64,000 bases of DNA from Clonostachys chloroleuca. Lineage: Eukaryota > Ascomycota > Sordariomycetes > Hypocreales > Bionectriaceae. Location of the stretch: assembly GCA_037952775.1 (NCBI GenBank), contig JBANAY010000003.1, forward strand, positions 32,488,001-32,552,000, in the 5' to 3' direction. The notes below the pieces were generated by a model. That model was not told the origin of the DNA. It was given only the letters and a program-made list of their open reading frames with translations, and did not search any database. The position numbers and the translations under genes were made by a program. Shown here piece after piece: positions 34,870 through 47,488 of the stretch (the first letter of the stretch is position 1; each line of letters opens with the position of its first letter).

Positions 34870-35330
34870 GCAACATCTTCAAGCGGTATGAACGCGCGAT
34901 AATGAAATGATGCCTTGTTTCTCGAGGAAATTCGCCTGACCACACAAAGCTATACGAGATATATGTTCCAAACTTGTCTGTTGTAGATGCTGTCGGGTAT
35001 GTTATCGGCCTCTGCCCTCTGAACCCAAGGCAGATTCGTCTCTTGCCTAGAGACTCAATCTCAGGCAGATTGCCCATAGGAATAGCAGACTCCCAGTAGT
35101 CTGTATATGGTACACATTGAAGAGAATTAGGTTTGACTAGATGCGGCTTTGTGCGATGTCGAGGAGAGTTGAGTAGGGGTATGTGAGGCTAAACAGAGGA
35201 GGTTGTTTATTCTACTAGAATCCGTGCAGCGTTTCGCGTGTTTGCCGTCTAAATATTTCCAAAATACACGCAGCGTCCAATACAGATCTAACATTTGGGT
35301 GAAAACCTATCCTCCGCTAGGCCTGCCCAA
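34870..35330 (-). repeat. Decayed dispersed repeat, copy B
   Basis: Diverged partner of 24150-24650, same orientation. Shared landmarks: ATGCCTTGTTTCT-like then GAGATATAT, then GAACCCAAGGCAGATT, a C-rich TTGCC block, and TTTGCCGTCTA. On the minus strand it reads NLPEIESLG, parallel to NLPTIGSLG in copy A, but with more frame breaks. About 10.7 kb separates the copies. Confidence 0.58.
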
Positions 35331-36550
35331 GCTGATCAGCTTGAGCAATGAGAGAGAAATGAGATCTGCTGGGTGGAAGTGCCACTTTTGCTGCGCGAAC
35401 AACCTAAGAACCTAAATCCCGATTTCATTGTACTACATATTCTGAGATTGATATTTAGCATCGCGTTGTTGAAACCCAACCAGGCTCCCTCCAGACAAAG
35501 GCAAAGCATAACCACGATACGTATAGGCTGTTTCATCGCTTATATTTGCTCAAGTGAGCTCTGTGTGTGCTTCGCCCCTTATATCAAAGCTCAATCGTTC
35601 AATATGTTACTCGCCTTGAATATGTAGGTTTATTACATCGTGTTGGAATGGATATATAGCCTGTTAGCATACGATCACGCACCGGCTATTCACCTACACA
35701 AGCCTCTGCCACAGTTCATCACCGTTGGGCATCAGATACCCAAGATAAATATGGACCAAATTCAATTGCTACATTTGGAACCAAATATCTGGTAGATATT
35801 TGTCGCCATTCTCTTTAGATGTTGGTCCTACTGGAATCTCAAAGTAGCGACTCGGGTAGCCAGTTCATATAATTAGCCGCAAGTCTCGTCCATGGTTCAG
35901 CGTCTCATTCAACCAAAGAACCATCAGATCATCATAGATTCACGAACCGTCTACAAACGAATATCTCAATTAAGAATATGGCATATTCAGCGAGTCCCGT
36001 AAAATTGGTGTTGGTTATTTGAGCCACAGTACGAAAGGCACAGGCAACAACTTGAACCAACACACCATCTAGTTGACAGAAGAAATCAGACACTAAATTG
36101 ACGAGCAAATATGAGTAGATTAAAAGTTACATCTATAACAGTAGAAACAATATAATTCGATAATTTACAATGAATTATCTGTTCATCTGTAAGTGAATGA
36201 AATACCCGCAATAGCTCCAAAGCCTAGCACAAGTAGCCTAAGCCAGTTCGGGGGAGCTATGGTGAAGATCATAACCTTAGATAAGAAAATAGCCAATGCG
36301 TGAGATATAGCTGTTGCACTCACTAGAGGCTACCTTACCCTTTTAATGCTTCTCTCTCTTTATTGTTTACCTAGAATCAAGTTGGGAGGCATCACCTGCC
36401 TCATAATTTCGTAATCGTCAAGGCTTTGTCAACTGTCCACACCAATATACTCCGTGTAGGTTGTAGCGTGCTGTTGACTGGGGCTGGAACAGCCAGTCCA
36501 ACTCTACAGCCCTTGTCATGAGGATTTTATGCTTCAAAGCCTCCCGACGA
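35331..36550. other. AT-rich spacer
   Basis: AT-rich, no frame above about 85 codons and no recognised motif. Probably decayed repeat or gene sequence. Confidence 0.4.
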
Positions 36551-36552
36551 CC

Positions 36553-37490
36553 TTATGTAATTTCGGCTAACTGGTTATCAGACATGATACTAATTTTTAC
36601 ATTTGCACGGTCAAAGGCATTACTGCTGAAATCTCTTCTTTTTATACCTAAAAGCAACGGCGTTCTCTCCCATCCGGCTGCGGTGGGCTGTCGAAAGGAC
36701 CCCTCTTGGAGCGAATGTTCGATCTGCCGCTTCACTTGGGACAGGAAGACCCTCAAGAACTCCGCATTGCAAGCCAGGATGTAATGTTTCTTCCCTAAAG
36801 TTCCGAATCTCTTCGTCAATGCATAGACAGATACTGCGGACCTAGACTACAAGCCTCGAACTCTAACACTGGACAATGAGCATCATTGAGAAGCCCCAGT
36901 CTATACCCTCATCCCCGGACAACGATAGTAGAAGCTTATCGCATGGAATAGTTTCATTATACTTGAACAAAATGGGGGTTTACACAGCCCACTATACATG
37001 AGGTGAGTAAGTATACCGCACGCATTTCAATAGCTCGGTCGCCAATGTAAGGCGCCCACCCTAGATCATTATCAGTGGCAACGATGAGATAAGTGCGAGT
37101 GTCATGTTTAGCGATTGGATTGACTATCGTTCCAAGAATCAACGGTATTTGAAGCAGCCGAGGAAAATTCCTGTCAAGCTTAGGGTGACTCCAAAGACTT
37201 AAGTGCGCAGCAAGACGCCTCAGGCTCACGCGATAAGGTCCACTGCTGCCCGGGCTGTGTGCGGTGGGTCGGTAAACGAAGCAGGACTTCTGACACATCA
37301 ATCATAGTTCCCAATTCCGAGCTGTTAGATGATCGAAGAGCAAAGACGCCCCAAGAAGCGAACCAAAACACATTGATGCTCCAAGGTTCTCCGGGGCCAC
37401 TTGCGTGTTGATCTCTAGGCCCCGAGGCGGGTCCACCAGATACATCCTTCTGAACCTGAATGATATAACGATAAAATAGCATCTGTGGTT
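36553..37490 (-). pseudogene. Unidentified gene relic
   Basis: Three minus-strand frames (37482-37180, 37301-36957 and 36819-36553; about 90-115 codons each) overlap or abut in different frames. Segments such as INVFWFASWGVFALRSS, ATDNDLGWAPYIGDRAIE and CNAEFLRVFLSQVKRQIE look protein-like in composition, more so than their surroundings. I do not recognise the family and could not join the frames by splice sites, so a broken gene is the simplest reading. An intact but complexly spliced gene is not excluded. Confidence 0.3.
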
Positions 37491-37800
37491 AGATGATAGA
37501 CTGTATTGTCTGTTTATTTGTTTATATTTTTAGCATGAAGTAATTAAAAATACTAGGTCGTCATGGCTTCGAGCGTGCTTCTAGCAGTGGACGGGCTCGG
37601 CTGCCCCTCAACCCCTCCATCCGCCAGCAGCTTAAGGCGGGGCATCAGCGACGTAACCCGGCGCAAATGGCAGCTGCTATTGGCGGACGCGAAAGGTGCC
37701 TGCAGTGGAAAGTTTTTTGGGCAGGAGTTATGTGACTCTCCTCATCCACTTAGCACCAGTCAGTAGGTCCGGGCAGTGTTTTACCCCTCCATCTGTGTGG

Positions 37801-39770
37801 ATGAAGACACTTGCAGGCAGATTTAGGTCTGCCAGACCATTATTCCAACCCCTCCTTGAGTCACAGCTGCGTCCAAGGCCCTGGCAACCGACTCTCGCGA
37901 CCTGCAGAAATAACCAAATCTTGTTGTCTGCTGCTCTCGCATTGCCTGCCTCGCCTCGTAGTTACTCTTCCTCTCACACACCTCCCGCAGAACCCATCGA
38001 GATGGCTAAGCCTAAGTTCGAGCTCAAGACCCCAAAGGGCACCAAAGATTGTAAGTGGGCAGACACACGCGAAGCACGCCGTCACGTGTATGGATCCGGA
38101 TATGCGCAAGCGAACCGAACCCAAGGACCAATTCCATTATCAGCTATCTGACTATCGCGTGTAGGGGGTGGCCAGGACATGGTTATTCGTGACAAAATCT
38201 TCAGCACCATCACAGAAGTCTTCAAGCGCCACGGTGGCGTCACCATCGACACGCCCGTCTTTGAGCTCAGAGACATCCTTGCCGGAAAATATGGCGAGGA
38301 TAGCAAGCTCATTTACGACCTCGCGGACCAGGGTGGTGAGATCTGCTCCCTGCGTTACGATTTGACCGTCCCATTCGCTCGTTTCCTCGCCATGAACAAG
38401 GACATCCAAAATATCAAGCGCTATCACATCGCCAAGGTCTACCGAAGAGATCAACCTGCCATGACCAAGGGACGGATGAGGGAGTTCTATCAATGCGATT
38501 TCGATGTTGCCGGTACCTACGACCCTATGTTGCCCGACGCCGAGATTATCAGAATCATCTGTGAAGTTTTCGAGGGACTGGGCTGGAACAAGACGTACAC
38601 TATCAAGTTGAACCACAGAAAGATTCTGGATGGCATCTTTCAGGTCTGTGGAGTGCCCGAAGACAAGATTCGCACCATTTCGTCTGCAGTAGATAAGCTC
38701 GACAAGCTCCCATGGGCCGACGTACGCAAGGAAATGACAGAGGAGAAGGGACTCGATGGTGAAGTCGCTGATCGCATCGGGGAGTGGGTTGTGCTGAAGG
38801 GACAGAACGATCTCCTCGAGCGCCTCCGAAGTGACGAGAAGCTTTCTGTCAACGAGTTCATGAAGCAAGGCATGACCGACCTCGGTCTCCTTTTCGAATA
38901 CCTCGAGGCTTTCAATGTCCTAGACAGAGTCTCTTTCGACCTAAGCTTAGCCCGTGGTCTGGATTACTACACAGGTATTATCTACGAAGTGGTAACGGAA
39001 GGATCTGCTCCCTCTGCAACTCCTAGTGCCGAGCAAGCGGAGGCACCAAAACCTGCCAAGAAGAAGAAGGGCAAGGGCCCTGATGCCGAAGACGATGATC
39101 GGTCAAACGACCCTACGGTTGGCGTTGGCAGTGTGGCGGCTGGTGGTCGCTATGATAATCTTGTTGGCATGTTCTCTGGCAAGACACAAATTCCCTGTGT
39201 TGGTATTTCGTTCGGTGTCGACAGAATTTTCTCGATTACGAAGGCCCGCATGGCTGCGGCTACCAGCACATCTCTAGTCCGCAATAATGAGGTCGATGTC
39301 TATGTCATGGCCTTTGGCGGAAAGGGCTTTCTCAAGGAGCGCATGGCCATTTGTGCTCAGCTATGGGAAGCAGGTATCAAGGTACGCATTTCCCCTTCAA
39401 TTTCCGTCTCGCTTTTAACGCAATACAAATTGCTCACAATACATAGGCCGAATTTCTTTACAAGATCAAGCCCAAGGTTCCCGCGCAGTTCAAGGCTGCC
39501 GAGGTCAACGGCGTCCCATTTGCGATTTTCCTCGGAGACGACGAAGTTGCAGCTGGCAAGGTCAAGGTGAAGGAGATGGGCTTGCAAGAGGGACATCCCG
39601 AAAAGGAAGGCATTCTAGTCGACCTGAAAGATATGGTCGCCGAGGTCAAGGTGAGGCTTGAACGCAAGAAGCAACTAGATCAAGTCACTTCCCAGGCTGA
39701 GGGCCTGAAAGTAGTGGATGGAATCAAAGCTGAAGAAACCACACCCGAAACTCCAGCTCCAGCTTCGTAA
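37801..39770 (+). CDS. HTS1: Histidyl-tRNA synthetase, probably dual mitochondrial/cytosolic
   Basis: Exons 37801-38050, 38165-39381 and 39447-39770 encode 596 aa from the first good ATG. Residues 1 to about 65 are rich in Arg, Ser, Leu and Ala with almost no acid, a typical mitochondrial presequence (for example [16 protein letters not shown]). An internal in-frame ATG at 38002 ([16 protein letters not shown]) gives a 529-aa cytosolic form, as in yeast HTS1. A further in-frame ATG lies at 37696. Class II synthetase motifs are present: motif 2 around [16 protein letters not shown], the histidine loop [10 protein letters not shown], and motif 3 around GGRYDNL and FGVDRI, then the HGTP anticodon-binding domain. 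A Lys/Glu-rich insertion sits between the histidine loop and motif 3. The enzyme charges histidine onto tRNA-His. Confidence 0.95.
38002..38004 (+). other. HTS1: Alternative downstream start codon for cytosolic HisRS
   Basis: In-frame ATG in the context CGAGATGGC, 67 codons after the ATG at 37801. Starting here removes the mitochondrial presequence and leaves the complete catalytic enzyme. Confidence 0.65.
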
Positions 39771-39866
39771 TTAAATAGCATAAACCAAAAAGATAAAAAA
39801 GAAAACAAGTGATATTATGCGATATGCAAAACCACACGGACAAATTGGGAACGGCCATAAAATCGC

Positions 39867-40196
39867 CTAAAAGTTGTCGCGACCAATGATCAGTGATGAT
39901 GCATGACGAAGGCTTGGTCCGTGTTGACCAAATACAACCGTTTCAGCACCAGACACGAACGTGCGCTGGGAGACCACTTCCTCTTCCCTCTTTGGATTAA
40001 TATGCCGGTCAATGCTAGCGTACTGATGTGCGAATCGTGGGGATTCGAGAGATGTCGAACAAACTGAGCCCCTGTACCCAGAGAATCGAGGAGTTTGCGT
40101 CGCTACTGCATTGGTAGATGTCGCAATGCTACGTAGCAATCAAACCTACTATTAGCTGACAAGGTCAAGGGGTCCCAGAGCTCACAGCCGACGCAT
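39867..40196 (-). CDS. Possible small spliced gene, 90 aa
   Basis: An 11-nt first exon (40196-40186, MRRL) and 40128-39867 join through a 57-nt intron with GTGAGC donor, CAGCTAATAG branch-like site and ACGTAG acceptor, giving 90 aa. The protein is Ser/Thr- and Arg-rich at the N terminus, so mitochondrial import is imaginable, and ends in an uncomplicated hydrophilic stretch. No family recognised. It converges on the HisRS gene with stop codons under 100 bp apart. The tiny first exon makes the start tentative; a different upstream exon is possible. Confidence 0.33.
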
Positions 40197-42152
40197 GGTG
40201 TCTATTGTAGAAGTACCAGCCTGCGTTGCCTACGTTGGCGCCACATGAACTTTTGGAATCTTCAGGATCCTCTGGACATTAGCAAATTAGGGCGTGAAAA
40301 GAGCCGCAGGTCGGCTTTTGTTTGTTTTCTTCCCATTGACCTTCTCAGGCTAGCGCGATCCTGAGCTGCCAGTGTGTCGACTGTAATCTCCACTTCGGAA
40401 AGAAAGTGAGAGCGGAAAACAGGGGTGAACCATGTGCTCGGGGCTTTCTGTGCCCAGCATGAGCCGCTTGCGTCTTGGTCTGAGACGGGAAACTTGTCGG
40501 CTGCTCAGTGTGTCTGTGAGGCTGGTGAATCAACCCATTCCCGTGTGTATCAGTATCCATGACTAAGTTTGTATCGGGTGTTCTAGAGTGGACTTCGTAT
40601 AGATCACGAAGCGAAGTCAGGGCTGGATTTACCGTAGATTCTTGCCTGGTCTCTTTTTTATTCCCTTATTTTCACCATGCTTCCTTTTTCTTTTCTTTTT
40701 TTTCTTTCATTCCCTTTCCCTATCTCTCATTCTCCTTTCGTCCCATTCTGACTACCCCCTTGATCAAGGCTCAATCCAATAGAAGGTTGTACTAACAGGA
40801 GGGGAAAGCTGCAGTTGCATGCATGACTTGCCCAGGGCTGGAGAACGGCGCCGGAGCTGAATGTTATGCAAGGAGTAAGTAGCGAAAAAGAAAATTATGA
40901 AAGGAAAGGGTGTGGAAGGGACATGATTGACGAGCCCTCTACTGGCTCGTTCTACGTCGATTTTCTGTCACTGGCCTCTAGATATTTGTACTTTTGCACA
41001 TACCTTACATTCAAAAGTCTCACGATGTGTCATCAACCCTCAGCCCGGCGCCCTACTCTGGTCTGGTCAATGTTGACGATTCAATCGAGGCTCCTCCCGT
41101 CTGGCTAAAGGTGGACTGAAACAATGCTTGACAGTGGCCCTTGCACCTTCTCCCTCACCATCGCTCGCCGGGGTTCGAGCGAAGGTGCCAGCTTGGAGGG
41201 CTCTGAACGCAGCCCAGCCACTAGAAACCCTGCAACCTGCAAACACCACAGGGCATCGCGCCCCGCTTGCCTTCAATTCCAACTGGACCGTGCACCACAC
41301 CGAGAGACTCTTGGGAAAGCGCAGGGCGAGTCAATGTAACGCAACCGGACATCACAGACGAACAGCTTCTTGTTAATTCACCTCTTCTTTCTTTTTCTTC
41401 TTCCTCCTTTCCTTTCCCTCGATAGCCCACTCGATCTCCTTGCATTGGCTCCAAGAGATAAAAGCAACAAACACTCCAGCCGACGTGCCATTCATATGCA
41501 ACGCCTTCCGTTCGGAGCAAGCAACAACCCCTGCCTCGGTGTCCAAGGTTGTCGTCGCCACGGATAAGCACCGCGCTGTTCTGCGCGCCGCCTGCTTCGT
41601 TGTCATTAAGCAAAGCCGCATGACCCGGAATTTAGCAGGGCCATTTGTGTGTTTACTTGCCTATTTATTTGGGTCTTGCCTTTATTGAAGCTGAGAAGAC
41701 GTTCCGACTCGTCTGAACCTGCAGCGATATTACGCTGTACAGCATCAGCAAGGAAGCTGAGCATCGGGTTTCACAGGGTGACATCCCACGCTTACAGGGT
41801 TGCGCTGCTACTGCGTTTGGGAAATTCCCAACAAGGAAGCAGGAATTGTCCATTGGTCGCCCTCCACCTTTCCACTTTACACCCTTGAGCCAGAGGCTGG
41901 AGGAGGAGGAACTGCTCCATTTCTATTGCCCCCTACGCCTGGGACCTGCATCCGTCTCAATTTCCCCCTCCTGCTGAGAACTGTCAAAAGTGCTATATTG
42001 GGGCGACCTCCACCTTCAACTTGGCCCGCCATTTCATTTCGAGTTCAATCGCCGAATTTGGTCGCCAACCGACAACTTCATCCGTCGCACAATCTCGTAC
42101 GGACTCGGACACAACAGATCTGTTCTGATTCAGGGACGAAGTCGTTTTCAGT
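40197..42152. other. Intergenic with two pyrimidine-rich tracts
   Basis: About 2 kb. Long C/T tracts run at 40645-40750 and 41378-41425, of the kind found just upstream of fungal transcription start sites; the second is 0.75 kb before the next gene. Frames up to 132 codons (41800-42198) have no recognisable domain and overlap the next gene's start. No RNA gene recognised. Confidence 0.45.
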
Positions 42153-43116
42153 ATGTTGCGAGTCCCGCAGACGTCTGTGGAGTGGAAGAAGGCTCTGATA
42201 GCCATCAAGAAGGATTACCTGGAGAGAAAATACCGTTCCTGTCTAAAGCAATGCCTTGACCTGTTGGATGGTGCCAAAGTAGCTGTAAGTCCTCACCATT
42301 CCTCTTCGCCAATTGCTAGATGCTCATTGAGGGTATTAGCGAACCGCGCAAGCTGTGCACCTAATCTATCTTCACTTCTACGCCGCCAGCACCCTTGAAT
42401 CTCAGCTCCGCTGTCTTCACCAAGCTTCTGAATTTCGAATGGAACTTCTCAAACAGGCTCAAGACCACTACTATCGCGCCTCAGTACTCGCCGAGGCCGA
42501 GCTGGAGAACGTTGGATACTTACTGAGAAGCTCTGCCGCGTCATCTTTGACCAATTCGCAATATTCATTCGTGAGCTCCCGAGACTCGCTATCAACCCGA
42601 ATGTCTTCACCATCACCAACTTTTGAGTCTGAAGACATTGAGAAGCGCCTCAGTATCGCCAACCATTCAACACCTACCGAACCCTATGTGCGCCCAGACT
42701 CTCCTACGTTGGGGCCCGTTAGCATATTTTCTCCTAGCACATCTCCCGAACCTGGCGCTCGCGAACCAGTTGAGGAACCGACCGACGCATTGAGATCATG
42801 GACCGCTTCTCCCACTGAATCAACAGACCAACTTCTCTCACCTTCCCTCATCTGCGACGACGAAACTTTCAATAGGGCCCAAGCTCTCCATCGCTATGCC
42901 TCTGCCATTACATTTATTCGCCGCCAAATCGCTCATCATGTCCTGACCAGCAAGGAAACTCCATCACCTCCCGCGCCTTCAAACGAAGAAATGCGAGCGT
43001 TGGACCTCAAGGCCAGGATCGAAAGGCTCCGCGCCGAGGGCTGGCAACGCAAGAGATTTGATCCGAGACGCTACGATGCCCTTTGTGAGGCCGCCTTATC
43101 CGATCTTGCCGACTGA
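42153..43116 (+). CDS. Conserved-looking helical protein of unknown function
   Basis: Exons 42153-42284 and 42340-43116 (phase 0) encode 302 aa. The N-terminal 110 residues look all-helical, with repeated Leu, Ala and aromatic spacing (EWKKALIAIKKDYLERKY; HLIYLHFYAASTLESQ), suggestive of a TPR- or MIT-like bundle. The middle (about 115-225) is Ser/Pro/Thr-rich and probably disordered. The last 80 residues return to helical, basic sequence ending in LCEAALSDLAD. No catalytic motif, signal peptide or membrane segment. I do not recognise a named family; a scaffold or adaptor role would be a guess. Confidence 0.72.
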
Positions 43117-43742
43117 TTGCGTTTGAATCTCGAAGCTGTTCTCGATGTAATTTATGTACATTTTCCCTCGACATGTTTATGATATTGTGGCTCTTTGTAT
43201 TTGGGTATTAGGACGGTAGGACAGTTTGGGGTTGTCGTTTGGTTGTTTATCTACTAGCGCGGCGCATTGATGATGATAATGAGATTTGAGATATCAGATG
43301 CGAATAGATTCGTGTCTTTCCTATTGGGGGCTGTTAGGATTTGCTATTTTGGCGCCATGAGATGCTGAAAACAGGTTTGGTTTTTGAGACGAAATCAATC
43401 ATGAGGTGTTCTATTCCTTTGCCTTCTTTGGGCTTGATCAGGTGCAGTTATGACCGTGATCTACCATGACCAAAAAATTTATTTGATTCAATAACATTGA
43501 AAAAAACATCCCAATCGGATAGATTGTACAGCTCTGCAATTGTGCCGTTGTACTCTCTCGCCTAACATATCCTCAAAGCTTTGATCCCTTAAAACAAAAC
43601 AAACCACAGAAAAAAAAAGAGAGATGGAGCTTCACATTATGCCTCATTTCAGTTCATCTAAGCGTCAACGAGGGCCCGACGCTTTGGGGTTCTCATCCAA
43701 CTTTTCCAAGCGACCACCGTCATCCCCCACCATACAGGGTCC
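43117..43742. other. Convergent 3' region, unknown gene / CaM kinase
   Basis: AT-rich 3' flanks of two converging genes. No coding or RNA feature seen. Confidence 0.5.
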
Positions 43743-45230
<1,488 letters not shown>

Positions 45231-46866
45231 AATGCCTGAGACTGGTGGTAGGCAATAAATGTTAGCCTGAATCCATTGAAACACTAGAAGCGCACGAGCT
45301 CTTCGATATAGACATAATCTCGTCATGGAGCCAATCTCCAGTCTTCGGTGGGCATATGTTCTACTATTGACTTACAACTCATAGCTGTGATAGTGTGGCT
45401 TTCCGCGGGGTAAAGAAGGGTTTCACAAGTGACGCGGCGTCTGGCGGGGTAAAAGGGAAGCGGCTTTTGCGCTTCCTTCCGACTCGAGGGCGTCGTGTGC
45501 AGCAGCGGCCACAAGGATGGGAGGGTGCAGAGAAGGGAGGACGCTTGCAGCGAACGTGACGAAGCGAAAGATAGGCGGAGTTGGGCGAAGTTATATGGAT
45601 TGGTAGTAGAGACTAAAAAGGATCAAGGGGAGTGGCGGGGGAGGACAGGCCATGCAGGCTGACTGCCACAAGCCGCCGTGGGCTACCTCCCGTGAAGGTA
45701 CTGGCCAAGTACCTCAGCTTGCAGAGGCGGTACCCACCAGCCCTCTGACGCGCCAGAGCCAAGCTGTCCACTCACTAAATGCTCAGAAACAAGTGGTGGG
45801 TTGGGTGTCGGCTTCCCCTGTACGGGTAGCGATACCTACTAGCGACGGCCCTGTTGTCTCACAGGAGTAACCGGGCAGCGACAAACCTTGTTAGTCTCTG
45901 GTAATGTCTGCAGGGCTGGGAGGGGCTGATTGAAGGAAGGAATGTTGCACCGTCTCGCTCTTGAGCCACACTGCTGCTCGTCAACCTGCCGAAAGCTCAC
46001 ATATGTTGCGGCATGGGGTCCCCGATCGCCATGGCCTCTGTGGCGCTGCCATTGGCACTTGCTTTGCTGATGGCTGAGCCATGTCATCCCAATTTATTAC
46101 GTAGTGCGCGTCTATGGATTCCGTCGAATTAGCTTCGTCCACCAGCGCCTCTTCGTTATCAGACAACCCAGCCTTCAACCACCTCCAGGGGCTAGAGTTG
46201 GTGCTGAAATCTGGCAACTATCTACACGTAAGTTCCGCCGGGCTGGTTGAAATATGTGCTTGGGGCTACGGGCGTACGAGGTAGGAGATCGGGATTACGC
46301 ATCTTAGTTAAATACATGAGAGCGGCCACTCTTGATTGCTGATCGCGCACGTCTATTAATAAACTGCCAACCTTACTCAGTCATCGCCAGTGTTAGTTTG
46401 CCCATTAAGTTCAACCAGAGCAGACAAGCGTTGTGAGAGACTGGTGTCACAGCTCTCCTGGCCTCCTTGTCAGAGGTACGTAATTGTGCCTAGAAATGGA
46501 GCCAGCAGTTTCCCGTGATGGAAGCGCTGGTTTTCACTGACAGCGCCTCCATGCAAACCATCGCGCGCTCAATACTACCTGTTCAGCTGTCCGGGACAGT
46601 ATCCTTTTTCTATGCCCTCTAAACCTACTCTTTTTCCTTGACGAATGCCTTGTTTTGGGGGGCTCATCTTGCTTGGCATTGCTCGCCCCTCTGAGGCCTG
46701 GCCAGGCGTCGACGGAGACGGCAGCTCGTCGCGGGACTCGAGAACAGCCGCCCAGCCACTTGCACCAACAGGCCCTTGAGGCTACCTACGCTCCAACCCG
46801 TTCCACCTCATCACTCTCACCACAACATCCTGTGCGCATCCATCATCGGCGCAACTGTGGCCCACC
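45231..46866. promoter_or_regulatory. Divergent region between CaM kinase and UBE2W-like gene
   Basis: About 1.6 kb separating divergent genes, so it should carry both promoters. Frames of up to 82 codons show no domain. No RNA gene or notable repeat seen. Confidence 0.45.
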
Positions 46867-47488
46867 ATGGCAACGAATATGAGCGCCAAGCGGCTCATGA
46901 AGGAGCTTGGGAAGGTAAGAATGTCCCTTTCTATTTCCAGGGGGCGCATCAGAAATCTCACCAGAGGGTTGTCTGCCCCACGCAGATCAACAACGATGGC
47001 CTCCCCCAGGCATAGAACTTGTTCAGTCGGGTTCAGCAGGCTCGGAGCTGAGCGACTGGCTTTTCGACATCCGGGTCCTCGATGAAAACCCCATCTACAA
47101 GGATGGGGTGTACCGGTTGAAGTTTCGCTTCTCCAAATCGTATCCCATAGGTGCGCAGCCCCGCCAACGATCCAGTTTCCTCCCCCTCCTTTCACGTTTC
47201 CAAATCTCACACGCCACAGAACCACCAGAGGTGACATTCGAAAAACAAGCCGACCGACCGATCCCTATCCACCCACACATATATTCAAACGGCATCATTT
47301 GCCTGGATCTGCTGGGCAGTCAAGGATGGAGCCCAGTCCAGAGCGCCCAAAGCGTCTGCATGAGCATACAGAGCATGCTCACCAGCAACACTAAGAACGA
47401 GCGCCCACCGGGCGATGAGGAGTTCGTTCGAGGGAACACCTTACGACCACGCGATATCGAATTCTTGTATCACGACAATACAGTATAG
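46867..47488 (+). CDS. UBE2W-like ubiquitin-conjugating enzyme, frameshifted
   Basis: Exons 46867-46914, 46986-47150 and 47220-47488. Their sum, 482 nt, is one short of a multiple of three. Exon 2 starts correctly in phase 0 (INNDGLP) but meets a TAG nine codons in; one extra C in the C5 run at 47003-47007 would continue as PPGIELV and give 160 aa. The E2 fold is clear: YRLKFRFS, SYPIEPPEV, HPHIYSNGIICL with the catalytic Cys (about residue 99), WSPVQS, and a C-terminal YHDN. HPH in place of HPN and the RPP..(Y/F)V and YHD tail match UBE2W, which attaches ubiquitin to protein N termini. Either a sequencing indel or a real loss of function; without the base the product is about 25 aa. Confidence 0.82.

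Noticed and set aside
38152..38868. 238-codon minus-strand frame inside HisRS
   Set aside because: Antisense shadow of the synthetase, which has unmistakable motifs on the plus strand.
40645..40750. Pyrimidine tract read as a possible ncRNA or gene
   Set aside because: Only a C/T-rich tract; no secondary structure or conserved RNA motif was recognised.
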